This document shows positions 35,501 to 43,665 of a DNA stretch of 64,000 nucleotides, in pieces. The first letter of the stretch is position 1; each line of letters begins with the position of its first letter. Source of the DNA: BOG-1155 sp963717985 (lineage in GTDB: Bacteria > Desulfobacterota > Syntrophorhabdia > Syntrophorhabdales > WCHB1-27); NCBI GenBank assembly GCA_963717985.1, contig CAVQYC010000005.1:310001-374000 (forward strand), written 5' to 3'. The notes beneath the pieces were generated by a model. That model was not told the origin of the DNA, ran no database searches, and saw only the letters and a program-made list of their open reading frames with translations. Both the position numbers and the translations under genes were made by a program.

Positions 35501-37085
35501 TGTAGTGACCGGTGAGTCCCTGAGTAATAAAGCGCTTCACCCCGGAAAAACCATAACCGGGAATAGCGGCGTGCCGAGCCGGGGAGAGCACGATGACCAT
35601 GCACTGTCCGATATCTTTCTGCAGTGGCTCTCCTTCTATGGACCGGTCCGTAAGTCCTCCCTGAGAGAGGTGCTCGGTCTCGACGAATCCGTCCTGGATA
35701 ATGTGCTGGCCGGCCTTGTGGAGACCGAAGCGCTCATCCTCGATCTCCTCACGGAATCGGCTGAAGAGCCGGAAATCTGCGACCGGGAAAACCTGGAGAT
35801 CCTCCTGAGGATGGCGAGAAAGTCGCGGCAGCCTTCCTTCAGGGCCCTATCGATAGACCATCTTCCCCTGTTTCTCGCCGCCTGGCAGGGGCTCGTCACA
35901 CCGGGCGAGACCGCTTCCGATCTGCAGGACCGCCTGGATCAGCTCTTCGGCTACCCGGCCCCGGCCGAGGCCTGGGAGAAGCACATCCTGCCTGCCCGGT
36001 TATCCCCCTACTACAGCTCCTGGCTGGACGGTCTGATGCAGGGAAGCGGCCTGGCGTGGTTCGGATGCGGAAGCAAGAGGCTCAGCTTTGCCTTTGCCGA
36101 TGACATGGACCTGTACCTTCCGCAGGGCGGCCGTCCCCACACGGAAACGGCTGAAGGAGACACCCTGCCGGATGACTTCATCCGCCTGTTTCCGAGGAGG
36201 ATCGGGCGGTACAACCTTCAGGATATTGTCAGGTTTTCGAAGTCGGACAGCCGTACCGTGACCAAGAAACTGTGGGACCTTGTGTGGCAGGGGCTGGTGA
36301 CCAATGACACTTTCACGGCCCTGCGCCAGGGGATATTGACGGACTTTGCCCCCAGGCGTCTGAAGAGCGAGCGCCGCCGGTCTTTTCGTACAGGGTACAA
36401 CCGGTGGAGCGCCGCCCAACCTTTTCCGGGCAACTGGCATGTTCTTGACGTCGAACGCATGGAAAAGGATTCCATCGATGAGGCCGAACTGGTCAAAGAT
36501 CGCGTCCGCCAGCTCTTCAGGCGCTACGGCATCCTCTTCCGGCAGCTCGTCGCATACGAGCTGCCGCTCCTCCAGTGGGCCGCAATTTTTAGGGCGCTGA
36601 GACTCATGGAACTCTCCGGAGAGATCCTTTCTGGGTACTTTTTCGAGGGTATTCCCGGTATCCAGTTCATCTCCCATGAAGCGTATCGATTCTTGAATGA
36701 GCCTATGCACGATGACCGGGTCTACTGGATGAACGCCATTGACCCGGCTTCGCTGTGCGGCATCAAGCTGGACTCCCTCAAGGGCGTCTTCCCCAGTCGC
36801 ATCCCTTCGACCTATCTGGTCTATCGCGGGAAAAAGCCCGCGGTCATTTCACGCCGGAACGGGAGTATCCTGGATTTTCATGTTCCGCCCGATGACCCGC
36901 GGATCCTCGACTATCTCTTCTTTTTCAAGGTGCTCTTGATGAGGGAATTCAGCCCCGAGAAGATCATCACGGTGGAGACGATCAATGGAAAACCGGCGCA
37001 GGAGAGCGATTATGCGTGGCCATTGAAAGAATTCGGCTTCTCCGGAGGTTATAAAGGATTGGAGCTGGCGAAGAGGTATTCATAA
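32577..37085 (+). CDS. lhr: Lhr-family large superfamily 2 ATP-dependent helicase
   Basis: About 1,502 residues, close to the length of E. coli Lhr. Helicase motifs: Walker A APTGSGKTLTAF near residue 45, motif II DEIHAV near 170, motif III ALSATV, and motifs V/VI SSLELGIDIGDLD and QRIGRSGHRVGG. The region after residue 450 has the winged-helix and Lhr-core parts, and the last 600 residues form the long Lhr C-terminal part found in the full-length type. Lhr unwinds DNA and RNA:DNA duplexes 3'-5' and is linked to repair. The ATG at 32,577 has GGA five bases upstream; TTG at 32,574 and ATG at 32,583 are alternatives. Confidence 0.92.
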   Translation: MTMWTDKGLALFHPLIQKWFRERLGAPSDIQAKAWPEIAKGRHALVTAPTGSGKTLTAFLWAINQLITGTWGPGQTRVLYVSPLKALNNDIRRNLTTPLAELGASFREAGETFPTIGVLTRSGDTPADERRQMLRRPPEILITTPESLNIMLSSRSGSRLFTGIATVILDEIHAVVGTKRGTHLITAVERLVRLTGEFQRIALSATVRPLETVAEFVGGYVQRGGARSDLYEKRQVEIIRSADKKHYTIDVRFPQNAREQLVDGSWWPVLVEAFKDIIRAHRSTLLFVNSRRTAEKITRMINEGEPQELAYAHHGSLSREIRLAVEQRLKNGELKAIVATSSLELGIDIGDLDRVILIETPPAISSAIQRIGRSGHRVGGMSRGLLYPTHGHDFLTAAVIAKSVADQDIESISPIEAPLDVLAQVIISMVGLEQWDVDDLFAFLRTGYPYRHLSRKAFDLVLSMLAGRYAETRLRELRPRISLDRVDNTVHGREGVQRLIYMSGGTIPDRGYFDLRIEESRAKIGELDEEFVWERSIGDTFSLGTHVWRIRKITPNDVEVVPTEAKPGIFPFWRAEDMSRDFHFSEKILLFLERADDRLDDPSLRDELLHDYFLDTWAADELINYLRRQREATGTDLPHRRHLLIEHFQDPLNTSDMKQVILHTLWGGKVNRPFGLALQAAWEEKYHHHLEIIENNDCLLLMLPHEFSAEDIFSLVTPENVERLLRLTLEKSAFFGAKFRENAGRALLLPRAGFKKRLPLWLNRLRSKKLMDVVLQYPDFPILLETWRTCLQDEFDLESLRRLLDEIRTGQIKLTEATTKAASPFADGLVWKQTNTYMYEDDSPSSGKSSQLSGDLLREVLFSTSLRPRIPRNLVANLEAKLQRTAPGYAPRSTDDLLDWAKERFLLPIPEWEVLMSAVERDHEMPTAEAVAPVRDKILSIRLPHGSVRVVCARENLDRLARAFSTRKDLLDVRDVVTGESLSNKALHPGKTITGNSGVPSRGEHDDHALSDIFLQWLSFYGPVRKSSLREVLGLDESVLDNVLAGLVETEALILDLLTESAEEPEICDRENLEILLRMARKSRQPSFRALSIDHLPLFLAAWQGLVTPGETASDLQDRLDQLFGYPAPAEAWEKHILPARLSPYYSSWLDGLMQGSGLAWFGCGSKRLSFAFADDMDLYLPQGGRPHTETAEGDTLPDDFIRLFPRRIGRYNLQDIVRFSKSDSRTVTKKLWDLVWQGLVTNDTFTALRQGILTDFAPRRLKSERRRSFRTGYNRWSAAQPFPGNWHVLDVERMEKDSIDEAELVKDRVRQLFRRYGILFRQLVAYELPLLQWAAIFRALRLMELSGEILSGYFFEGIPGIQFISHEAYRFLNEPMHDDRVYWMNAIDPASLCGIKLDSLKGVFPSRIPSTYLVYRGKKPAVISRRNGSILDFHVPPDDPRILDYLFFFKVLLMREFSPEKIITVETINGKPAQESDYAWPLKEFGFSGGYKGLELAKRYS

Positions 37086-37348
37086 GGGGGAAGTCGAGGA
37101 CGTTGTTTCCCGGTGTGATGTGTTTTGCAGACCTGATGCCGTAGACTCACGTGCTGGTGGGAGAAAAAAGGTGTGATTCCGGGTCTGTCAACAGTTCTGT
37201 GGAGAACATCGGCCCTTGCAGCAACTCTCCACCTTACCCGTCCGACTCGACGTTTGTAAACCTGACTTAATTCTGCCAGTACGAGCTAGCCTTGTCAAAC
37301 AGTCCTCGTGGCCGAAAGTTCTGCCTTTTTCCGTTGCCCCAATATTTT
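37086..37348. other. Non-coding gap between lhr and the toxin-antitoxin operon
   Basis: No supported gene. Frames of 70-80 codons on both strands lack ribosome sites and recognisable motifs. No clear rho-independent terminator for lhr is visible. The right-hand end leads into the toxin-antitoxin promoter. Confidence 0.6.
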
Positions 37349-37377
37349 TTGACAGCCTTCCGTCCAAGGTGTATACT
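37349..37377 (+). promoter_or_regulatory. Sigma-70-type promoter of the toxin-antitoxin operon
   Basis: A consensus -35 box TTGACA at 37,349-37,354 is followed after exactly 17 bases by TATACT at 37,372-37,377, one mismatch from the consensus -10. Transcription would start near 37,384, about 20 bases before the antitoxin ATG. The -10 box overlaps the left edge of an inverted repeat, as expected of an autorepressed operon. Confidence 0.85.
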
Positions 37378-37396
37378 TTAGCTAAGATAGCTAAAG
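37376..37396 (+). promoter_or_regulatory. Palindromic operator of the toxin-antitoxin operon
   Basis: A perfect inverted repeat with 9-base arms, CTTTAGCTA and TAGCTAAAG, separated by AGA. It covers the end of the -10 box, the start point and the beginning of the Shine-Dalgarno sequence AAGGAG. Phd/YefM-type antitoxins bind such palindromes at their own promoters, so repression by the antitoxin or the complex is the likely function. Confidence 0.8.
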
Positions 37397-37405
37397 GAGT
37401 TAACC

Positions 37406-37666
37406 ATGAAAGAAGCTGCTGCAACCGACGTGAAGAACAAATTCGGGCAGATGCTTGAGGCGGTCATATCGGAGCCTATAGCGATCGAGAAGAAAGGCAG
37501 GCCCGTGGCCGTTATGATGTCGATTGCCGAATACCAGCGCCTTGTGGAGATCGAGGACCGTTACTGGGGCGAAAAGGCCCTAAAAGCCATCGAGGAAGGC
37601 TTTGTGAGCGACAGCAAGACCAGGGCTCTATTAGAGGGGAAGCTTGGCACTGAAGCTGCTCGTTAG
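37406..37666 (+). CDS. Phd/YefM-family antitoxin
   Basis: 86 residues, ATG with AAGGAG six bases upstream. The N-terminal DNA-binding half has the family pattern: ATDVKNKFGQMLEAV, then IEKKGRPVAVMMSIAEYQRL. The charged C-terminal part, from about residue 55, would wrap around the toxin. It overlaps the RelE-like toxin gene by 23 bases and sits directly behind a promoter with a palindromic operator, so it very likely represses its own operon. Confidence 0.9.
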   Translation: MKEAAATDVKNKFGQMLEAVISEPIAIEKKGRPVAVMMSIAEYQRLVEIEDRYWGEKALKAIEEGFVSDSKTRALLEGKLGTEAAR

Positions 37667-37961
37667 CAAACGGGCGTACAGTTTCCTGGACGGCCTGCCG
37701 CCTAAGCAATTCAGACAGGTACTCAGGAAAGTACTTGCCCTGCTCGAAGACCCCCGGCCCCACGATACCGAACAATTGAAGGGGTACCCGTTTCTCAGGA
37801 ACGATGTCGGCGAATACAGGATCGTCTACGATGTCCAGGGCGACACTCTTAGGCTGATCCTTGTCGGTGCGCTAGCGAGACGGAGGGAAAGCACGATGGA
37901 CGAATTCGAAATGATCAAGCAAGACAGTACGAAAGCGAGAATGCGTCTCTCACCCACTTAA
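37644..37961 (+). CDS. RelE/ParE-superfamily toxin
   Basis: 105 residues. The TTG at 37,644 is preceded by AGAGGGGA and lies within the antitoxin frame. The fold pattern is typical: LLVSKRAYSFLDGLPPKQFRQVLRKV, LKGYPFLRNDVGEYRIVYDVQGDTLRLILVGALARR. The GEYRIVYD motif and the basic residues after it match the mRNA-cleaving RelE branch; ParE-like gyrase inhibitors share the fold. With Phd-type antitoxins, RelE-like toxins are common hybrid partners. The target cannot be decided from sequence alone. Confidence 0.88.
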   Translation: MALKLLVSKRAYSFLDGLPPKQFRQVLRKVLALLEDPRPHDTEQLKGYPFLRNDVGEYRIVYDVQGDTLRLILVGALARRRESTMDEFEMIKQDSTKARMRLSPT

Positions 37962-38148
37962 ACTTCCGGCATCGATCATGGTTGTACTCGATGTCGGATC
38001 GGGTGGACGACGGCATGCAGGGATCGATGAGATGTCGATGCATTGTGAGCCCTGTAGACCGCAGGCGTACTGTACCGTACGTCGGAGGTCACAGGGCGAG
38101 CAGGGCGCGGCAGATCGCGATTCCTTCAGGCCGTCGTCCGGCCGCCCT

Positions 38149-39297
38149 CTAGCTGCGGTATGAGGCATTAATCTTGATATAGTCGTAGCTAAGATCCGTC
38201 GTATACATATCGTAGGAGGCCCTGCCGTCATGGAGGTCCACCACAAGCTCGATCTCCCGCACGCCCATCAGCCCTTTGAGCTTTTCTTCCGAAAAGGGCA
38301 CCTCGACGCCCCCTCGCGCGAGCACCTCTCCCTGTATGGCGATCTCCATCTTTCCGGGGTCGAGGGGCACGTTCGCGTCTCCCGCGGCAGCGATCACCCT
38401 GCCCCAATTGGGGTCGCAGCCGAAAAAGGCCGTCTTGACAAGAGGAGAAACGGCTATCCTCCGGGCCATTACTTCGGCGACCCTTTTTTGTCGTGCGCCC
38501 TTTACCGTAAGATGGATCACCTTGGTCGCCCCTTCTCCATCCCTGACAATCAGAAGGGCAAGGGCCTTCATGACGCGGGCGAGGGCCTGCCTGAGCGCGC
38601 CGCCCCCGGCGTGCGCCGTCCCGCTGCCGGTGGAGAAGAGCATGAGCGTGTCGTTCGTGCTTGTGTCGCCGTCGACGCTGATGCGCTCGAATGTCTCCTT
38701 GCCCAACGTGGGCAGAAGCCGCCTCATCCGGATCGAGTCCAGCGGGTAATCGGTGAAGACGAAAGCAAGCATGGTCGCAAATAAGGGGTTCATCATCCCG
38801 GCGCCCTTTGCGACACCCGCGATAGAGCAGCCCTCGTCGCCCGGCACATGCTCCTCCACGATCTTCGGGTAGGTATCGGTGGTCATTATGGCGCGGGCAA
38901 AGACCTCCAGGCGCTCCTGCTTCAGGCCGCCTACAAGACCGGGCAGGCCGGCGACAACGGTCTCCACGGGAAGACGCTTGCCGATGACCCCGGTAGAAGC
39001 AAAAAGGATCTCCTCTTCCCGTATGTTGAGGAGGCGGGCCAGCTCCTTTGCAATGGTTGCGAGGTCTCCGATCCCGCCTTCTCCCGTGCAGGCGTTTGCG
39101 CACCCGCTGTTGACGAGAAGCGCGCGGACCGGGTGAGCTGCTCTTCTCTTGTTGTAGAGGATATGCGCAGCTTTGACCTTATTGCGCGTATAGAGCGCAG
39201 CATGCGGCACGGCCTCGTCAAAAGAGACGAGACCGAGGTCGAGCCCCGCTGCCTTGATGCCCGACGCGATGCCGGAGAAGCGTACGCCCTTTACCAT
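38149..39297 (-). CDS. argJ: Bifunctional glutamate N-acetyltransferase/ornithine acetyltransferase
   Basis: About 382 residues from the ATG at 39,297, four bases after the secA stop, with AGGG upstream; a longer frame to 39,360 overlaps secA and is unsupported. The self-cleavage site FASTGVIGKRLP has the Thr nucleophile that becomes the N-terminus of the beta chain. Other family stretches include VNSGCANACTGEGG and DPNWGRVIAAAG. It cycles the acetyl group between acetylornithine and glutamate in arginine synthesis. The secA-argJ order is also found in Geobacter-type genomes. Confidence 0.93.
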   Translation of the reverse strand: MVKGVRFSGIASGIKAAGLDLGLVSFDEAVPHAALYTRNKVKAAHILYNKRRAAHPVRALLVNSGCANACTGEGGIGDLATIAKELARLLNIREEEILFASTGVIGKRLPVETVVAGLPGLVGGLKQERLEVFARAIMTTDTYPKIVEEHVPGDEGCSIAGVAKGAGMMNPLFATMLAFVFTDYPLDSIRMRRLLPTLGKETFERISVDGDTSTNDTLMLFSTGSGTAHAGGGALRQALARVMKALALLIVRDGEGATKVIHLTVKGARQKRVAEVMARRIAVSPLVKTAFFGCDPNWGRVIAAAGDANVPLDPGKMEIAIQGEVLARGGVEVPFSEEKLKGLMGVREIELVVDLHDGRASYDMYTTDLSYDYIKINASYRS

Positions 39298-39301
39298 GAC
39301 A

Positions 39302-41911
39302 TCAACCCTTACCGCAGCATTTCTTATATTTCTTTCCGCTCCCGCAGGGGCAGGGGTCATTACGGCCTATCTTCTGTCCCGCTCGCGAGGGCGCCTCTTC
39401 TTCGCCCCTGTTCATGAAGAACACGGGCCCTTCCGGCTTCAGCTCCTCTTCCTGGTTTGCCGGTTGTATCGCAAAGAGCTTGCCGACCGTATCCAGGTTG
39501 ATCCTTTCGAGCATATCGAGAAAAATCTCGAAGCTTTCTTTCTGGTACTCCCTCAAGGGGTCCTTCTGTCCATACCCCCTGAGACCGATGCCCTCTCTCA
39601 GGTGATCGAGGGAGAGCAGATGTTCTTTCCAGTGGTTGTCGAGGGAGTTCAAGGCGATAAACTGCTCGATGTTCCGGAGGGTAGTCGGGCCGAATTCCTT
39701 CTCCTTTGCCTCGTAGACGGAAAGCACCGAGGCTTTTACCATATCGAGAAGACCCGCCTTCGTCATCGACTTCAACTCTAGATGGTCGAAGTCCATGGGG
39801 AAGAAAAAGGTCTCGTAGATCCGATTCTTGAGAGAGGCTAAATCCCATTCTTCCGGGTAGACTTTCTCCGGGGCATACTCGTCCACGAAGCCTTCGACGG
39901 CGCTCTCCACCATCTCGACAACGCGCTCCTTTATATCGCCGTCGTTGATGATCTCCTTGCGCATGCCGTAGATGGTCTCGCGCTGCTTGTTCATCACGTT
40001 GTCGTATTCCAGGAGGTACTTCCTTATCTCGAAGTTATGCGATTCCACCCTGCTTTGGGCGTTTTCGATGGCCTTTGTGATGAGACGGTGCTCTATGGGC
40101 ATATCTTCTTCCATCCCCAGTTTGCCGAGCAAAGGAGAGATGCGGTCGGAGCCGAAGATACGCATGATCTCATCTTCCAGGGACACATAGAAGCGCGACG
40201 AGCCCGGGTCGCCCTGCCTGCCTGAACGGCCCCGCAACTGGTTGTCGATCCTGCGTGATTCGTGCCTTTCAGTCCCGAGGATATGGAGGCCCCCCTCAGC
40301 AATCACCTGCGCTTTTTCCTTCTCGCAGATCGCCTTCGCCTCATTGAGCGCTTTGCCGTAAGTCTCCTCGTCCTCCTTGCCTTTGGCGAGCACGCGGGCC
40401 AGGAAAACGGGATTGCCGCCGAGGAGGATATCCGTTCCCCTTCCGGCCATGTTCGTCGAGATGGTGATCGCCTTGTACCTTCCTGCCTGGGCCACGATCT
40501 CCGCCTCACGCTCGTGGATCTTCGCGTTCAGCACGTGGTGGGGTATGCTTTTCCTCTTGAGCATCTCCGACAGCCGCTCCGATTTATCGATGGAAAAAGT
40601 CCCCACGAGTACCGGCCTTCCCCTCTTGTAAAGGTCTTCAATCTCTGTGACGACGGCCTTGAACTTTTCCTTTTCAGTCCTGTAGACCACATCGGAATAG
40701 TTCGTCCTTATCAGGGGCTTGTCCGTCGGGATGACAACCACGTCCAGGTTGTATATCTTTCTGAACTCCATCGCCTCTGTATCGGCCGTGCCTGTCATGC
40801 CTGCGAGCTTCTTGTACATGCGGAAATAGTTCTGGAAGGTCACCGTGGCGAGAGTCTGGTTCTCCCGCTCGATCTTGACATTCTCTTTTGCCTCCAGGGC
40901 TTGGTGGAGGCCGTCGCTGAAGCGCCTGCCCGCCATGAGCCTGCCGGTGAACTCATCGACGATGATGACCTGGCCGTCCTTCACGATGTAGTCCACGTCC
41001 CTGGTGAACAGGTGGTGCCCTTTCAGCGCCTGGTTGACGTGGTGCAGGAAGTCCACGTATTTCGGATCGTACAGGTTATCCACCTTCAGGAGCTTTTCGA
41101 TTTTTGCCACGCCCTCTTCCGTCAGGTACGCGCTCTTGGCCTTCTCATCTATCTTGAAATCCGTCTCCTTCTTCAATTGATAGATGAGCTTGTTGACCTT
41201 GTAGTATTTGTCCGTCGACTCTTCAGCGGGACCGGATATGATGAGGGGTGTCCGCGCCTCGTCGATGAGGATGCTGTCGACTTCGTCCACAATCGCATAG
41301 TTGAAGTCCCGTTGGACAAACTCGTCGACGGAGTACTTCATGTTATCTCTCAGATAATCGAAGCCGAATTCGTTGTTCGTGCCGTAGGTCACGTCACAGC
41401 CGTATTGCTCTTTACGCTCCGGGTCATCGATACCGTGAACGACGACACCCACCGAGATGCCGAGGAAAGCGTAAATGGGCCCCATCCACTCCGCATCCCG
41501 CTTTGCGAGATAGTCGTTTACCGTGACCACGTGGACCCCCGCTCCACTCAGCGCATTGAGATAGACAGGGAGGGTCGCCACCAGGGTCTTGCCCTCGCCG
41601 GTCGCCATTTCGGCAATCTTCCCCTCATGGAGTATTACCCCTCCTATGAGCTGGGCATCGAAATGGCGCATGTTTACGGTTCTTCTCGCAGCTTCTCTTA
41701 CGGCGGTAAAAGCTTCGGGCAGGATCGAATCGAGTTCCTCGCCCTTCTCAAGCCGCTGCTTGAATTGGGGCGTCATCCCCTTCAACTCTTCATCCGAAAG
41801 AGGGCGTATCTTCTGCTCGTGGCTGTTAATTTCCTCGATGAGCGGCCGGACCCTCTTCAACTCCCGTTCGTTCTTCGTACCGACTATTTTTTTGAGTAAG
41901 TTGGTGATCAT
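39302..41911 (-). CDS. secA: Preprotein translocase ATPase SecA
   Basis: About 869 residues from the ATG at 41,911; the frame extends to 41,953 without support. Walker A MATGEGKTLVATLP near residue 102 and the DEAD-like VDEVDSILIDEARTPLIISG near 205 form the motor; TNMAGRGTDILLGGNPVF and RRIDNQLRGRSGRQGDPG lie in the second motor domain. The C-terminus carries the zinc-binding SEC-C motif CPCGSGKKYKKCC that contacts SecB and ribosomes. It drives protein export through SecYEG. Confidence 0.97.
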   Translation of the reverse strand: MITNLLKKIVGTKNERELKRVRPLIEEINSHEQKIRPLSDEELKGMTPQFKQRLEKGEELDSILPEAFTAVREAARRTVNMRHFDAQLIGGVILHEGKIAEMATGEGKTLVATLPVYLNALSGAGVHVVTVNDYLAKRDAEWMGPIYAFLGISVGVVVHGIDDPERKEQYGCDVTYGTNNEFGFDYLRDNMKYSVDEFVQRDFNYAIVDEVDSILIDEARTPLIISGPAEESTDKYYKVNKLIYQLKKETDFKIDEKAKSAYLTEEGVAKIEKLLKVDNLYDPKYVDFLHHVNQALKGHHLFTRDVDYIVKDGQVIIVDEFTGRLMAGRRFSDGLHQALEAKENVKIERENQTLATVTFQNYFRMYKKLAGMTGTADTEAMEFRKIYNLDVVVIPTDKPLIRTNYSDVVYRTEKEKFKAVVTEIEDLYKRGRPVLVGTFSIDKSERLSEMLKRKSIPHHVLNAKIHEREAEIVAQAGRYKAITISTNMAGRGTDILLGGNPVFLARVLAKGKEDEETYGKALNEAKAICEKEKAQVIAEGGLHILGTERHESRRIDNQLRGRSGRQGDPGSSRFYVSLEDEIMRIFGSDRISPLLGKLGMEEDMPIEHRLITKAIENAQSRVESHNFEIRKYLLEYDNVMNKQRETIYGMRKEIINDGDIKERVVEMVESAVEGFVDEYAPEKVYPEEWDLASLKNRIYETFFFPMDFDHLELKSMTKAGLLDMVKASVLSVYEAKEKEFGPTTLRNIEQFIALNSLDNHWKEHLLSLDHLREGIGLRGYGQKDPLREYQKESFEIFLDMLERINLDTVGKLFAIQPANQEEELKPEGPVFFMNRGEEEAPSRAGQKIGRNDPCPCGSGKKYKKCCGKG

Positions 41912-42067
41912 GGTGCCAATTGTACCATAGCGGCCGGCCAAAATCAAAGGCACGGACGAGTGACCTAAATCCGGAATGAAGGCGGGTTTTTGTAGTGATT
42001 CCCTTTTCGGCCGGGAAAGAGTAACATGTTGTCACCGGCGGACAAGACGAGCGCAAGAGGCCCTGTA

Positions 42068-43009
42068 ATGTACAGAAAACTAGTGTTGGCAATGGTCATG
42101 CTGCTTTTTGTCGGCTGCCGCGGTGGTCCTCTCGGTCGCGAGCTGGCTTCCAGGGCCAGGGACTGGCAGCCGAACTGGGAACAAAAGGAGAAGACGGTTC
42201 CCGTCGTCTTCGACGCGGCGCCCTTCGACGTGAAGAGAGCGAGTCTGCCGCCGTGCTACGACGGCCACGACATTATGAAGGTCTATGAGTCGTTCGAGCC
42301 GGGGGGCAGCCCCCCGGAGAACGGTGAAAACAGGCCGGGGCAGCGGGCCGCGGCACCGGCAGCGAACGGGGAAAGCGAGGGGGCCGGAGCCTATGCGTTC
42401 AGGGAGACCATCGCCCCCGGCCCTCCGGGCAATCAGTTCTGGTACGACGCGGATCATTGCACCTTCAAGGTCCGCATCCGGGTCGAGCCCTTTTTCGACC
42501 CCGAGGGAAACATCGTGAGAGACAGGGTCGCCTTTGTTATCGCCGGTTATCCAAACAAAACGGAGCGTGGCCCGGCCCGGGACCGGGAGGCTTCGGTGAC
42601 GAGATGGCTCCTGTGGGAAGTGTCGGTGGCCGACGGTCCGGGGCTGCGGGAAAAGATGCACACGGACAGGTCCGGGACGTTTATCGCGGCAGAGGGGAAA
42701 GTTCCTCCGGCCGATGCTCCCTTGCCCAAAGACATTTCAGCGCTCCTTGTCTGCACAACCCGGACGGCCGGAGAAGGTCTTTCCGTAGGCCCGGGCCTCT
42801 CCCCCACAATCGCCGGGAGCGGCTTCAGACACTACTACCTGAACGCCGACCTGCTGGAGTTGTGGGTATATGATTACAGGACGGGCCGGATATTCGTGAA
42901 GGAGAAAATAGCAGGGCAGACGCCTCAAGTTTCAGGAGGGGCCGTACCCCTCATCGACCCGGGCAAGACGCGTGGGGGCGGCGCGGAAGGAAGCAAGAAA
43001 TTAAGTTAG
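42068..43009 (+). CDS. Predicted lipoprotein of unknown function
   Basis: About 313 residues from the ATG at 42,068, with AAGAGG upstream. The N-terminus is a lipoprotein signal peptide, basic YRK then hydrophobic VLAMVMLLF and the lipobox FVGC, so the mature protein starts at Cys17. The rest has no membrane segment; a Pro/Gly-rich low-complexity part occurs around residues 80-105. I recognise no family. Its end overlaps the convergent cytochrome gene by four bases. It is divergent from secA across a 156-base gap. Confidence 0.7.
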   Translation: MYRKLVLAMVMLLFVGCRGGPLGRELASRARDWQPNWEQKEKTVPVVFDAAPFDVKRASLPPCYDGHDIMKVYESFEPGGSPPENGENRPGQRAAAPAANGESEGAGAYAFRETIAPGPPGNQFWYDADHCTFKVRIRVEPFFDPEGNIVRDRVAFVIAGYPNKTERGPARDREASVTRWLLWEVSVADGPGLREKMHTDRSGTFIAAEGKVPPADAPLPKDISALLVCTTRTAGEGLSVGPGLSPTIAGSGFRHYYLNADLLELWVYDYRTGRIFVKEKIAGQTPQVSGGAVPLIDPGKTRGGGAEGSKKLS

Positions 43010-43551
43010 GGCACCACGAAATCGAGCTTGTGGCACTGGGAACAGAAGTTCTCTGACTTTTCGTGCTGATGATGGCAGACGTTGCAGTCCAGACTAGTCC
43101 CGTAATGGGGAGACGTGTGCGGGTTTTCAGGTTTCACCTGCGCCGTCTTCTCTGCCAGTTTATCCGCGTCGTGGCAGGCCACACACTGTTTCATCTTCAC
43201 AGCTTCAGGCTTCCTGGCCTTGCCGTGACACTTCGCACAGGTTACGCCGTTCAGTTGATGGATATGACTTCCCGGCAGTTTCCCTTCCAATTTCTGAGGC
43301 CCTGTCCGCTCGTGGCATCCCAGACAGTCTTTATAGGTCATCGCCCTGGTGTCGCCGTGGTCAGGGGGGAGAACTGCTTGTCGGCCGTGACAGACGGCAC
43401 AATTGCCGGCTTTGGCGCCCGGTATGTTTTTCGGCGCGGCGCACAACGTACCGGCGGAGCCGCACAAAAAGAGCATCACCGAGATGCCGGCTATCACACG
43501 GGGCAATATCCTTCTCGCCATCGTCCCCTTTCCAAAGTCCGCCTTCACCAT
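43006..43551 (-). CDS. Periplasmic hexahaem c-type cytochrome
   Basis: 181 residues, ATG at 43,551 with AAGGAGG six bases upstream. A Sec signal peptide covers about residues 1-38. Six CxxCH haem-binding motifs are visible (CAVCH, CLGCH, CAKCH, CVACH, CNVCH, CSQCH), together with extra His residues that could be distal ligands. It lies downstream of the Tat-exported flavoprotein gene in the same direction, 114 bases away, so it is probably the electron-donating subunit of a two-protein flavocytochrome, as in the methacrylate reductase systems of anaerobes. The partner in the membrane is unknown. Confidence 0.88.
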   Translation of the reverse strand: MVKADFGKGTMARRILPRVIAGISVMLFLCGSAGTLCAAPKNIPGAKAGNCAVCHGRQAVLPPDHGDTRAMTYKDCLGCHERTGPQKLEGKLPGSHIHQLNGVTCAKCHGKARKPEAVKMKQCVACHDADKLAEKTAQVKPENPHTSPHYGTSLDCNVCHHQHEKSENFCSQCHKLDFVVP

Positions 43552-43612
43552 CTAATGCCTCCTTGGGCCGGATCAGCGCACTAAGCGCGTGTTACAGAAC
43601 ACCTTTTACCGG

Positions 43613-43659
43613 CAGGGGAGAGAGAAGAAGGTATAGTACCATTTCTTCCCTCTCCCCTG
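43613..43659 (-). terminator. Intercistronic stem-loop between flavoprotein and cytochrome genes
   Basis: A long imperfect inverted repeat. The arm CAGGGGAGAG at 43,613-43,622 pairs with CTCTCCCCTG at the right end, and pairing continues inwards through AAGAA and GGTA/TACC to a small loop around TAG. There is no T-run after it on the minus strand, so it may lower rather than end readthrough, or stabilise one half of the message and set the ratio of the two proteins. Confidence 0.55.
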
Positions 43660-43665
43660 GCTATT

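Noticed and set aside
37962..38148. Palindromic-looking GTAC-rich sequence between the toxin and argJ ends.
   Set aside because: Only short imperfect dyads are present; no terminator or gene could be supported.
40262..41899. 545-codon open frame antisense to secA.
   Set aside because: It is a codon-bias shadow of secA with no motif of its own.
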